DNA of 6,649 bases from an uncultured Bacteroidales bacterium (lineage in GTDB: Bacteria; Bacteroidota; Bacteroidia; Bacteroidales; UBA932): NCBI GenBank assembly GCA_905235775.1, contig CAJOMY010000099.1:1-6649 (forward strand), in the 5' to 3' direction. The notes beneath the pieces are model-generated. The model searched no databases, was not told the origin of the DNA, and worked only from the letters and a program-made list of their open reading frames with translations. The position numbers and the translations under genes were made by a program. Shown here in pieces: positions 1-6,649 of this stretch. The stretch's first letter is position 1. Each line of letters begins with the position of its first letter.

Positions 1-1394
1 CTGCCTTCATGCGCGACCTTGAGATACAAGCCCTGATGCTCGGCATACCCGTCAAGACACGTCACAACGAGGTCGCTCCCAACCAGTTTGAGGTAGCTCC
101 CATCTTCGAGGACACGAACCTGGCCGTCGACCACAACATGCTGCTCATGTCGCTCATGAAGCGTGTGGCCCGCAAGCATGGCTTCCGCGCCCTGCTGCAC
201 GAGAAGCCCTTCGCAGGCATCAACGGCTCGGGCAAGCACAACAACTGGAGCCTCTCTGCCGACACCGGCGTGCTGCTCCATGCTCCCGGCAAGACACCCG
301 AACAGAACCTGCGCTTCGCCACCTTCATCGTGGAGACATTGATGGGTGTCTATAAGCACAATGGTCTGCTGAAGGCCAGCATCATGAGTGCTACGAATGC
401 CCATCGTCTCGGCGCGAACGAGGCTCCCCCAGCCATCATCAGCTCGTTCCTCGGGAAGCAACTCTCCGAACTGCTCGACCATATCGAGAAAGCCGACAAG
501 GAGGATCTCTTCTCCATGGACGGCAAGCAGGGCATGAAGCTCGACATCCCCGAAATACCTGAGCTGCTCATCGACAACACCGACCGCAACCGCACCTCGC
601 CCTTCGCCTTCACCGGCAACCGCTTCGAGTTCCGCGCCGTGGGCTCCTGCGCCAACTGCGCCGGCGCCATGACGACGCTCAACGCCGCCGTGGCCGAGCA
701 GCTCATCTCCTTCCGGGCGGATGTGGAGAAGGAGATCGCGAAGGGCAAGAAGACCAACGTGGCCATCATGGACGCCCTCAAGCCCATCATCAAGTCGGTG
801 CTCGGCACCGTCTGCTTCGACGGCAACGGTTACAGCGAGGAGTGGAAGAAAGAAGCCGTCAAGCGTGGCCTCGACGTGGAGACCAACGTGCCGAAGATGT
901 TCTGCGAGTTCACCAAACCCGCCGCGGTGGAGATGTTCACCAAGACGGGCGTCTATTCCGAAAAAGAGCTCGAAGCCCGCAACGATGTGAAGTGGGAGAC
1001 CTACGTCAAGAAGGTCCAGATCGAATCCCGCGTGATGGTGCGCATGGCCGTCAACCACATCATCCCGGCTGCGCTCGAGTACAAGGCCAAGCTGCTGCAG
1101 GAGGTGTCCCTGGCGAAGTCCGTCTACGGCAATCTGGACAGCTGCGCCACCGAACTCAAGATCCTGGACGACATCAACAAGTACGTGGAGGAGGTTCGCG
1201 TCAAGGCGGCGGCGATGAAGGAAGCCCGCAAGGCGGCCAATGCCATCGAGGATATCTACGAGCGTGCCCTGGCCTACCATGAGATTGCGGAGAGCCTCTT
1301 CGCGCTGCGCCGCCCGATCGACAAGCTCGAAGAAGTGGTGGACAACAAGATGTGGCCGCTTCCGAAGTATCGCGAACTCTTGTTTATCAGCTAG
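1..1394 (+). CDS. glnN: Type III glutamine synthetase, C-terminal part (5' end outside window)
   Basis: This gene encodes the cytoplasmic enzyme that makes glutamine from glutamate, ammonia and ATP, the first half of the GS-GOGAT cycle. The reading frame is already open at base 3 and ends with TAG at 1392-1394, giving about 463 visible residues. Family members run to about 700-730 residues, so roughly the first third is missing and the ATG at base 9 is an internal methionine. Recognisable blocks follow in the family order. NEVAPNQFEVAP (codons from 66) has two glutamates resembling the metal-binding pair of type I enzymes. HEKPFAGINGSGKHNNW (198-248) corresponds to the NGSGMH block. NRTSPFAFTGNRFEFRAVGS (588-647) matches the substrate and metal-binding block, with its FEFR glutamate and arginine. 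The end, WPLPKYRELLFIS, is typical of type III enzymes. No frameshift or missing block is seen. The residue equivalences to type I are inferred from motif similarity. gltB follows after 7 bases, which suggests one operon. Confidence 0.96.
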   Translation, partial: AFMRDLEIQALMLGIPVKTRHNEVAPNQFEVAPIFEDTNLAVDHNMLLMSLMKRVARKHGFRALLHEKPFAGINGSGKHNNWSLSADTGVLLHAPGKTPEQNLRFATFIVETLMGVYKHNGLLKASIMSATNAHRLGANEAPPAIISSFLGKQLSELLDHIEKADKEDLFSMDGKQGMKLDIPEIPELLIDNTDRNRTSPFAFTGNRFEFRAVGSCANCAGAMTTLNAAVAEQLISFRADVEKEIAKGKKTNVAIMDALKPIIKSVLGTVCFDGNGYSEEWKKEAVKRGLDVETNVPKMFCEFTKPAAVEMFTKTGVYSEKELEARNDVKWETYVKKVQIESRVMVRMAVNHIIPAALEYKAKLLQEVSLAKSVYGNLDSCATELKILDDINKYVEEVRVKAAAMKEARKAANAIEDIYERALAYHEIAESLFALRRPIDKLEEVVDNKMWPLPKYRELLFIS

Positions 1395-1401
1395 TCTGCT
1401 C
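1395..1401 (+). other. glnN-gltB junction without Shine-Dalgarno
   Basis: Only seven bases, TCTGCTC, separate the glnN stop from the gltB ATG. Neither the gap nor the last bases of glnN contain a GGAGG-like ribosome site at a useful distance. There is no room for a promoter or terminator. Weak or absent Shine-Dalgarno sequences are usual in Bacteroidota. The close spacing would also suit translational coupling, which is an inference. Confidence 0.6.
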
Positions 1402-1443
1402 ATGAAAACAGGTCTCTATGATCCGGCATCGGAACACGATGCC
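1402..1443 (+). other. GltB propeptide preceding catalytic cysteine
   Basis: The first 14 codons (MKTGLYDPASEHDA) precede the TGT codon at 1444-1446, which encodes the presumed nucleophile Cys15. In class II amidotransferases of this type the leader is removed so that the cysteine becomes the free N-terminus and its amino group acts as the general base. The short length and the following CGVGM support both the chosen start and such processing. The cleavage itself is inferred from the family. Confidence 0.8.
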
Positions 1444-4400
1444 TGTGGGGTCGGTATGGTCGTCAACATCCGGGGCGACAAGACCCATGAACTGGTGGAC
1501 AACGCCCTGACGGTGCTCGAAAACATGAGCCACCGCGGCGCCGAGGGCGCCGACGGCAAGTCCGGCGACGGCGCCGGCATCATGGTCCAGATCCCCCACG
1601 AGTTTATCCTGCTGCAGGGCATCCCGGTCCCCGAAAAAGGCCGCTACGGCACGGGGCTGGTGTTCCTGCCAAAGGAAGCCGCCAAGCGCGAGCGCATCCT
1701 GGAATCCATCCGGGAAGAAGTCGAACGCGAAGGCTGCGTGCTCAGCCACATCCGCGAGGTGCCGGTCAATGCCGGCTGCCTCGGGGAGGAGGCGGCCAAG
1801 GGCGAACCCTACACGGTGCAGCTCTTCGTGACCAGTGCGGAATTCATCGAAGAGGCGGACCTGGAGCGCAAGCTCTATCGGATCCGCAAGCACGTCGAGC
1901 GCCTGGGCGGGGACGGCTATATTTGCTCCCTGTCCACCCGCAATATCGTTTACAAGGGCATGCTGACAAGCCGCCAGCTGCGTGAATACTACACCGACCT
2001 GACGAGCCAGTGGTTCACGAGCGCGATGGCGATCGTGCACTCCCGTTTCTCGACCAACACCTTCCCGCAGTGGAGCCTGGCCCAGCCTTTCCGCATGCTC
2101 TGCCACAACGGCGAGATCAACACCATCCGGGGAAACCGGAGCTGGATGCAGGCCCGCCAGAGTGTGCTCAATTCGGGAGCGCTGGGCGACATCAGCGACC
2201 TCACGCCGATCATCCAGCCCGACATGAGCGACTCCGCCAGCCTGGACAACGCCCTGGAATTCCTGACCCGGAGCGGACTCAGCCTGCCGCAGGCCGTCTC
2301 CGTGCTGATGCCGGAAAGTTTCGACGAGACGAACCCCATCTCGGAAGACCTTCGTGCCTTCTATGAATACCATTCCATCCTCATGGAGCCCTGGGACGGA
2401 CCGGCCACGCTGCTCTTCAGCGACGGCCGCTACGCCGGCGGCATCCTGGACCGCAACGGTCTGCGTCCGGGCCGCTACACCATCACCAAGCGCGGCCTGC
2501 TGGTCGTGGCGAGCGAGGTGGGCGTGCTGGATTTCGACCCGACGGAGATCGAATGCAAGGGCCGGCTGGAGCCGGGCAAGATGCTGCTCGTGGACACGAA
2601 GGAGGGCAAGATTTGGTACGATGCCGAGATCAAGGCGCAACTGGCGTCGGAGCACCCTTACCGCAAGTGGCTTTCCGCCGGCCGCATCCAGCTGGAAGAC
2701 CTGCACAGCGGCCGCAAGATCGAACACAACGAGGCCGACCTGCTGCAAAAGGAACGGCTCTTCGGCTGTACGGCCGAGGATGTGGAGAACGCCATCAAGC
2801 CGATGTGCGAGAAGGGCATCGAGCCCACCTCTTCGATGGGCAACGACACCCCGCTCGCCGTGCTGACGGAGCGTCCGCAGAGTTTCTTCAATTATTTCCG
2901 GCAGCAGTTCGCCCAGGTGACCAACCCGCCCATCGACTCCATTCGCGAGCAGATGGTGATGTCGCTGTTCGAATATATCGGACGCGTGGGTACGGGCATC
3001 CTGAACCCGGACGAGGACAACTGCAAGATGGTGCGCCTGCCGCACCCGATCCTGACCAACACGCAACTGGACCTGCTCTGCAACATCCGCTACAAGGGGT
3101 TCAACACCGTCAAGCTGCCCATGCTCTTCGAGTGCGCGGCCGACCCGGCCGCCGCGGCGAAAAACCTGCGCCGGGCCCTCACGGGCCTCTGCCAGCGGGC
3201 GGAGAAATGCGTGGACGACGGCGTGAACTACATCATCCTGTCCGACCGCGACGTCGACGAGACGCACGCGCCCATCCCGTCGCTGCTGGCCGTCAGCGCG
3301 GTACACCACCACCTGATCGCCACCGGCAAACGCGTGCAGACGGCCCTGATCGTCGAGAGCGGCGAGATCCGCGAGACCATGCATGCAGCGCTGCTGCTCG
3401 GTTACGGCGCCTCCGCCATCAATCCGTACCTGTCCTTCGCCATCATCTCGAGCCTGGCGCATGGCGGCAAGATCCAGCTGAACTACGCCACGGCGCGCAC
3501 CAACTACATCGAAGCGATGAAGAAGGGCCTGCTGAAGATCATGGCCAAGATGGGCATTTCCACCATCCGCTCCTACCGGGGTGCCAAGATTTTCGAGAGC
3601 ATCGGCCTGGACGAGGGCCTGCTGCGCGAGTACTTCGGCACGGAACGCTCGACCATCGGCGGCGTGGGTCTGGAGACCATCGCCCGCGATGCGATGTGGT
3701 TCCACGCGAAGGCCTATGCGGACGCGCCGCATACCGGCTTCCTGCCCAACGTGGGCCAGTTCCATTACCGCAAGGGCGGCATTCCGCACGCCTGGAATCC
3801 CGAGACCATCTCCGCGTTGCAGATCGCCACGCGCCTGGGCAGCTACAAGAAATTCAAGGAGTTCACCGCGGCCGTGGACGGCAAGTCCGACCTGCTGTTC
3901 CTGCGCGACCTGCTGGACTTCAAGCGGGGTACGCCCGTCCCCATCGACGAGGTGGAGCCCGTGGAGGACATCGTCAGGCGCTTCGTCGTGAGCGCCATGA
4001 GTTTCGGCGCCCTGAGCATCGAAGCCCACGAGGCCATCGCCCTGGCGATGAACCGCCTCGGTTCCCGTTCCAACACGGGCGAGGGCGGCGAGGACAACGA
4101 ACGTTACCACAGCGATGTGGACGGCGTGTCGCTCTCCAGCAAGACCAAACAGGTGGCCTCCGGCCGCTTCGGCGTCACGGCCGAATACCTGGTCAACGCC
4201 GAAGAAATCCAGATCAAAGTCGCCCAGGGCGCCAAGCCCGGCGAAGGCGGCCAGCTGCCGGGATTCAAGGTCGACGCCATCATCGCGAAGACCCGCAACT
4301 CCATCCCGGGCATCTCGCTGATCTCCCCGCCGCCGCACCATGACATTTATTCCATCGAAGACCTCTCGCAGCTGATTTTCGACCTCAAGAACATCAACCC

Positions 4401-5877
4401 GGCCGCCGCCATCAGCGTGAAGCTGGTGTCCGAGAGCGGCGTGGGCACGATCGCCGCCGGCGTGGCCAAGGCCAAGGCGGACCTCATCGTCATCTCCGGG
4501 GCCGAGGGCGGCACCGGTGCCTCCCCGGCGTCTTCGATGCGTTTCGCGGGCATCAGCCCGGAAATCGGCCTGTCCGAAGCGCAGCAGACCCTGGTGCGCA
4601 ACGGCCTGCGCAGCCAGGTCCGGCTGCAGGTGGACGGCCAGTTGAAGACCGGTCGTGACGTCATCCTGATGTCGCTGCTGGGCGCGGACGAGTTCGGTTT
4701 CGGCACCCTGCCGCTGATCGTGCTCGGCTGCGTGATGATGCGCAAGTGCAGCCTCAATACCTGCCCCACGGGTGTGGCCACGCAGGATCCTGCGCTGCGT
4801 GCGCACTTCCTCGGCAAAGCCGACTACCTCGTCAACTACTTCACCTACCTCGCACAGGAGGTCCGCGAATACCTCGCGGAGATGGGTTACAGGAAGCTGT
4901 CTGACATCGTCGGGCATACGGAGTTGCTGGTCCGGAAGCCAATTGATCCGTCTTCCAAGGCGGCGCGGGTTGACCTGTCCCGCGTGCTGTTCCGCGAGGA
5001 CGGATCATGCGGCTGGTCCGGAGCTTCGTTCCACGAACTGCCGCCGGTGCGCGACCTCGAGATCATCAAGGCTGCCCAGCCCGCCATCGAATGGAAGGAG
5101 GAGATCAGCCTCGAATACCCGATCGCCAATACGGATCGTGCGGTCTGTACGATGCTCAGCGGCCGCATCGCGGCCAAGTACGGTGCCGCGGGACTGCCCG
5201 ACTCGACCCTGAACATCAAGTTCAAGGGATCGGCCGGGCAGAGCTTCTGCGCCTTCCTCGCCGCAGGCGTCAACGTGCGCCTGGAGGGCGAGGCCAACGA
5301 CTATGTCGGCAAGGGCCTGAGCGGGGGCCGGGTGGCCATCCGGCCGTCCGCCCGCGCCACGTTCCAGGCGGAGGACAACATCATCGTCGGCAACACCTGC
5401 CTCTACGGCGCCACGGGCGGCGAAATGTATATCGCCGGCCGGGCGGGCCAGCGCTTCGCGGTCCGCAACTCCGGCGCCCGGGCCGTCGTGGAAGGTGCGG
5501 GCGACCACTGCTGCGAGTACATGACGGGCGGCCGCGTGGTCGTGCTCGGGCCCGTGGGCCGCAACTTCGCGGCCGGCATGTCCGGCGGCATGGCCTACGT
5601 CTATGATCCCGGACATGTGTTCGACTACTATTGCAACCTCGACATGGTCGAGATCTCGCTGGTCGACGACAAGCTTGACCGCAAGGAACTCCACGAGCTG
5701 ATCCGCCAGCACTACCTCTACACCGGGTCGAACCTGGCCCGCACGCTGCTGGACGACTGGACCCGCTCGGCGGATGATTTCATCAAGGTCATTCCGATCG
5801 AATACAAGCATGTCCTCGAGCAGGAGCGCCTGCGCAGTCTGGCCGAGAAAGTACAGAACCTCCAAATCCAATATTGA
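1402..5877 (+). CDS. gltB: Glutamate synthase (GOGAT), large subunit
   Basis: This is the complete large (alpha) subunit, 1491 residues, close to the usual 1480-1530. It hydrolyses glutamine and passes the ammonia through an internal tunnel to 2-oxoglutarate, which is reduced to glutamate. The N-terminal class II (Ntn) amidotransferase domain spans about residues 15-430. Its nucleophile is Cys15 (in DACGVGM), with HSRFSTNT at 213-220, CHNGEINT at 234-241 (oxyanion-hole Asn236 and Gly237) and SDSASLDN at 276-283. The central domain follows, with TNPPID at 507-512. The FMN-binding synthase barrel carries SAMSFGALSI (864-873), KPGEGGQLPG (945-954), SPPPHH (975-980) and GAEGGTGASP (1033-1042). 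The three [3Fe-4S] ligands are Cys1110, Cys1116 and Cys1121. The C-terminal GXGXG helix domain starts near residue 1243 and includes VGKGLSGGR at 1302-1310. The frame is open upstream to 1240 inside glnN, but the ATG at 1402 is chosen because it gives the expected short propeptide and family-like N-terminus. All expected key residues are present. Residue roles are transferred from well-studied bacterial GltB proteins. Confidence 0.98.
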   Translation: MKTGLYDPASEHDACGVGMVVNIRGDKTHELVDNALTVLENMSHRGAEGADGKSGDGAGIMVQIPHEFILLQGIPVPEKGRYGTGLVFLPKEAAKRERILESIREEVEREGCVLSHIREVPVNAGCLGEEAAKGEPYTVQLFVTSAEFIEEADLERKLYRIRKHVERLGGDGYICSLSTRNIVYKGMLTSRQLREYYTDLTSQWFTSAMAIVHSRFSTNTFPQWSLAQPFRMLCHNGEINTIRGNRSWMQARQSVLNSGALGDISDLTPIIQPDMSDSASLDNALEFLTRSGLSLPQAVSVLMPESFDETNPISEDLRAFYEYHSILMEPWDGPATLLFSDGRYAGGILDRNGLRPGRYTITKRGLLVVASEVGVLDFDPTEIECKGRLEPGKMLLVDTKEGKIWYDAEIKAQLASEHPYRKWLSAGRIQLEDLHSGRKIEHNEADLLQKERLFGCTAEDVENAIKPMCEKGIEPTSSMGNDTPLAVLTERPQSFFNYFRQQFAQVTNPPIDSIREQMVMSLFEYIGRVGTGILNPDEDNCKMVRLPHPILTNTQLDLLCNIRYKGFNTVKLPMLFECAADPAAAAKNLRRALTGLCQRAEKCVDDGVNYIILSDRDVDETHAPIPSLLAVSAVHHHLIATGKRVQTALIVESGEIRETMHAALLLGYGASAINPYLSFAIISSLAHGGKIQLNYATARTNYIEAMKKGLLKIMAKMGISTIRSYRGAKIFESIGLDEGLLREYFGTERSTIGGVGLETIARDAMWFHAKAYADAPHTGFLPNVGQFHYRKGGIPHAWNPETISALQIATRLGSYKKFKEFTAAVDGKSDLLFLRDLLDFKRGTPVPIDEVEPVEDIVRRFVVSAMSFGALSIEAHEAIALAMNRLGSRSNTGEGGEDNERYHSDVDGVSLSSKTKQVASGRFGVTAEYLVNAEEIQIKVAQGAKPGEGGQLPGFKVDAIIAKTRNSIPGISLISPPPHHDIYSIEDLSQLIFDLKNINPAAAISVKLVSESGVGTIAAGVAKAKADLIVISGAEGGTGASPASSMRFAGISPEIGLSEAQQTLVRNGLRSQVRLQVDGQLKTGRDVILMSLLGADEFGFGTLPLIVLGCVMMRKCSLNTCPTGVATQDPALRAHFLGKADYLVNYFTYLAQEVREYLAEMGYRKLSDIVGHTELLVRKPIDPSSKAARVDLSRVLFREDGSCGWSGASFHELPPVRDLEIIKAAQPAIEWKEEISLEYPIANTDRAVCTMLSGRIAAKYGAAGLPDSTLNIKFKGSAGQSFCAFLAAGVNVRLEGEANDYVGKGLSGGRVAIRPSARATFQAEDNIIVGNTCLYGATGGEMYIAGRAGQRFAVRNSGARAVVEGAGDHCCEYMTGGRVVVLGPVGRNFAAGMSGGMAYVYDPGHVFDYYCNLDMVEISLVDDKLDRKELHELIRQHYLYTGSNLARTLLDDWTRSADDFIKVIPIEYKHVLEQERLRSLAEKVQNLQIQY

Positions 5878-5883
5878 CGCCTT
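5878..5883 (+). other. gltB-gltD junction without Shine-Dalgarno
   Basis: Six bases, CGCCTT, lie between the gltB TGA (5875-5877) and the gltD ATG (5884-5886). No purine-rich ribosome site is visible before the start, and there is no terminator or promoter space. gltB and gltD are also in the same reading frame, separated only by the stop and these two codons' worth of bases. Co-transcription is strongly implied, as is usual for the two subunits of one enzyme. Confidence 0.6.
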
Positions 5884-6649
5884 ATGGGAGACTACAAAGC
5901 ATTTTTGACGATACCCCGCAAGGAGGCCGGCTACCGGCCGGTCCATGACCGTATCCAGGATTTCGGGGAAGTGGAGCAGACGCTCAACGAGGGCGACCGC
6001 CGGCTGCAGGCGTCGCGCTGTATGGACTGCGGCGTTCCGTTCTGCAACTGGGCCTGCCCGCTGGGCAACCGCCCGCCGGAGTGGAACGACGCCGTCTACA
6101 AAGGAGATTTCGAGCTGGCCTACCGCCTGCTCAACGCCACCAACGACTTCCCGGAGTTCACCGGACGCGTCTGTCCGGCCCTCTGCGAGAAGGCCTGCGT
6201 GCTGAACCTGACGATGCACGAGCCGACGACCAACCGGGAGAACGAGGCCGCCATCACGGAGATCGCCTGGCGCGAAAACTATGTCCGGCCCGTCGCGCCC
6301 GAGCGCAACGGCCGCAAGGTGGCCGTGATCGGCGCGGGCCCCTCGGGCCTGGCCGCCGCCAATCAGCTGAACCGCAAGGGCTACACCGTGACCGTCTTCG
6401 AAAAGAACGAGAAGGCCGGCGGGCTGCTCCGCTTCGGCATCCCGAACTTCAAGCTGAACAAGACCGTGATCGACCGGCGCATCGCGCTGATGGAGCAGGA
6501 AGGTGTGCGCTTCCGTTACGGTGAAGACGTGGCGCCGGACGCCCTGCCGAAGGGCTTTGACGCCTACGTCATCGCCACCGGCACGCCGACGGCGCGCGAC
6601 CTGCCCGTGCCCGGGCGCGAGCTCAAGGGCGTCCACTATGCCCTGGAAC
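5884..6649 (+). CDS. gltD: Glutamate synthase, small subunit (3' end outside window)
   Basis: This is the N-terminal 255 residues of the small (beta) subunit, an FAD-dependent NAD(P)H oxidoreductase that feeds electrons through iron-sulfur clusters to the FMN of GltB. The protein is normally about 450-490 residues, so a little over half is visible, and the frame is open at the window edge. The N-terminus MGDYKAFLTIPRKEAGYRPV is family-like. Cysteines at 46, 49, 54 and 58 (RCMDCGVPFCNWACP) and at 97, 101 and 105 (RVCPALCEKAC) are the expected ligand region for the two [4Fe-4S] clusters. A Rossmann dinucleotide fold begins at VAVIGAGPSGLAA, with glycines 150, 152 and 155, and a glutamate at 173 ends its second strand, fitting FAD binding. 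GGLLRFGIPNFKL (179-191) and VIATGTPTARDLPVPG (229-244) are also conserved family segments. The NAD(P)H-binding fold would lie beyond the window, so the choice of NADH or NADPH cannot be read here. ATG 5884 is the only plausible start and sits 6 bases after gltB. Confidence 0.97.
   Translation, partial: MGDYKAFLTIPRKEAGYRPVHDRIQDFGEVEQTLNEGDRRLQASRCMDCGVPFCNWACPLGNRPPEWNDAVYKGDFELAYRLLNATNDFPEFTGRVCPALCEKACVLNLTMHEPTTNRENEAAITEIAWRENYVRPVAPERNGRKVAVIGAGPSGLAAANQLNRKGYTVTVFEKNEKAGGLLRFGIPNFKLNKTVIDRRIALMEQEGVRFRYGEDVAPDALPKGFDAYVIATGTPTARDLPVPGRELKGVHYALE

Noticed and set aside
9..11. ATG at base 9 as the start of glnN
   Set aside because: The frame is open upstream to the window edge, and about a third of the family's usual length would be missing. 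It is an internal methionine of a gene cut by the window.
1240..1401. Upstream extension of the gltB frame by 54 codons, starting inside glnN
   Set aside because: The extra residues are an out-of-frame read of the conserved glnN C-terminus. They would bury the catalytic cysteine behind 68 residues, whereas ATG 1402 gives the normal short propeptide.
2553..4343. Plus-strand open frame of 596 codons inside gltB in another frame
   Set aside because: Its composition is dominated by Arg, Gly, Ala, Pro and His, as expected of an out-of-frame read in GC-rich DNA. It is wholly inside gltB, where the real frame carries all the conserved motifs.
4729..4764. The CVMMRKCSLNTC cysteine cluster as an unusual metal site
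   Set aside because: The spacing is that of the standard [3Fe-4S] ligands of glutamate synthase large subunits, so it is expected.
1387..4917. Minus-strand open frame of 1176 codons opposite gltB
   Set aside because: It lies entirely opposite a clearly conserved gltB and shares its codon register. Its openness follows from the lack of TTA, CTA and TCA codons in gltB. The translation is low-complexity, rich in Arg, Ala, Gly, Val, His and Asp, and has no recognisable domain.
5005..6636. Minus-strand open frame of 543 codons spanning the gltB end and gltD start
   Set aside because: This is the same codon-bias shadow as the longer one. It crosses a gene boundary on the other strand and has no recognisable domain.

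Overview
The window holds three genes, all on the + strand and almost touching. They are the 3' two thirds of a type III glutamine synthetase (glnN), a complete glutamate synthase large subunit (gltB), and the 5' half of the glutamate synthase small subunit (gltD). Together they encode a full GS-GOGAT ammonium-assimilation route. GlnN makes glutamine from glutamate, ammonia and ATP. GltB, with electrons delivered by GltD, converts glutamine and 2-oxoglutarate into two glutamates.

The DNA is visibly GC-rich, with strong G/C preference at third codon positions. A type III glutamine synthetase, a GltB N-terminus starting MKTGLYDPASEHDACGVGM, and the absence of a Shine-Dalgarno sequence before both internal starts together suggest a GC-rich member of Bacteroidota, probably Bacteroidales. 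This placement is inferred from family resemblance; there is no rRNA or other taxonomic marker in the window.

Layout: 1-1394 glnN (5' end outside the window); a 7-base gap; 1402-5877 gltB (1491 codons, with a short propeptide before the catalytic cysteine); a 6-base gap; 5884-6649 gltD (3' end outside the window). No intergenic stretch is long enough for a promoter, terminator or small RNA, so the three genes are most simply read as one transcript whose promoter lies upstream of base 1.

No previously undescribed system, mobile element, CRISPR array, RNA gene or repeat was found. This is a core-metabolism region. The side observations are the compact three-gene arrangement, near-total avoidance of TTA, CTA and TCA codons in gltB-gltD (which creates very long but probably meaningless antisense open frames), and a change in proline codon choice inside glnN.
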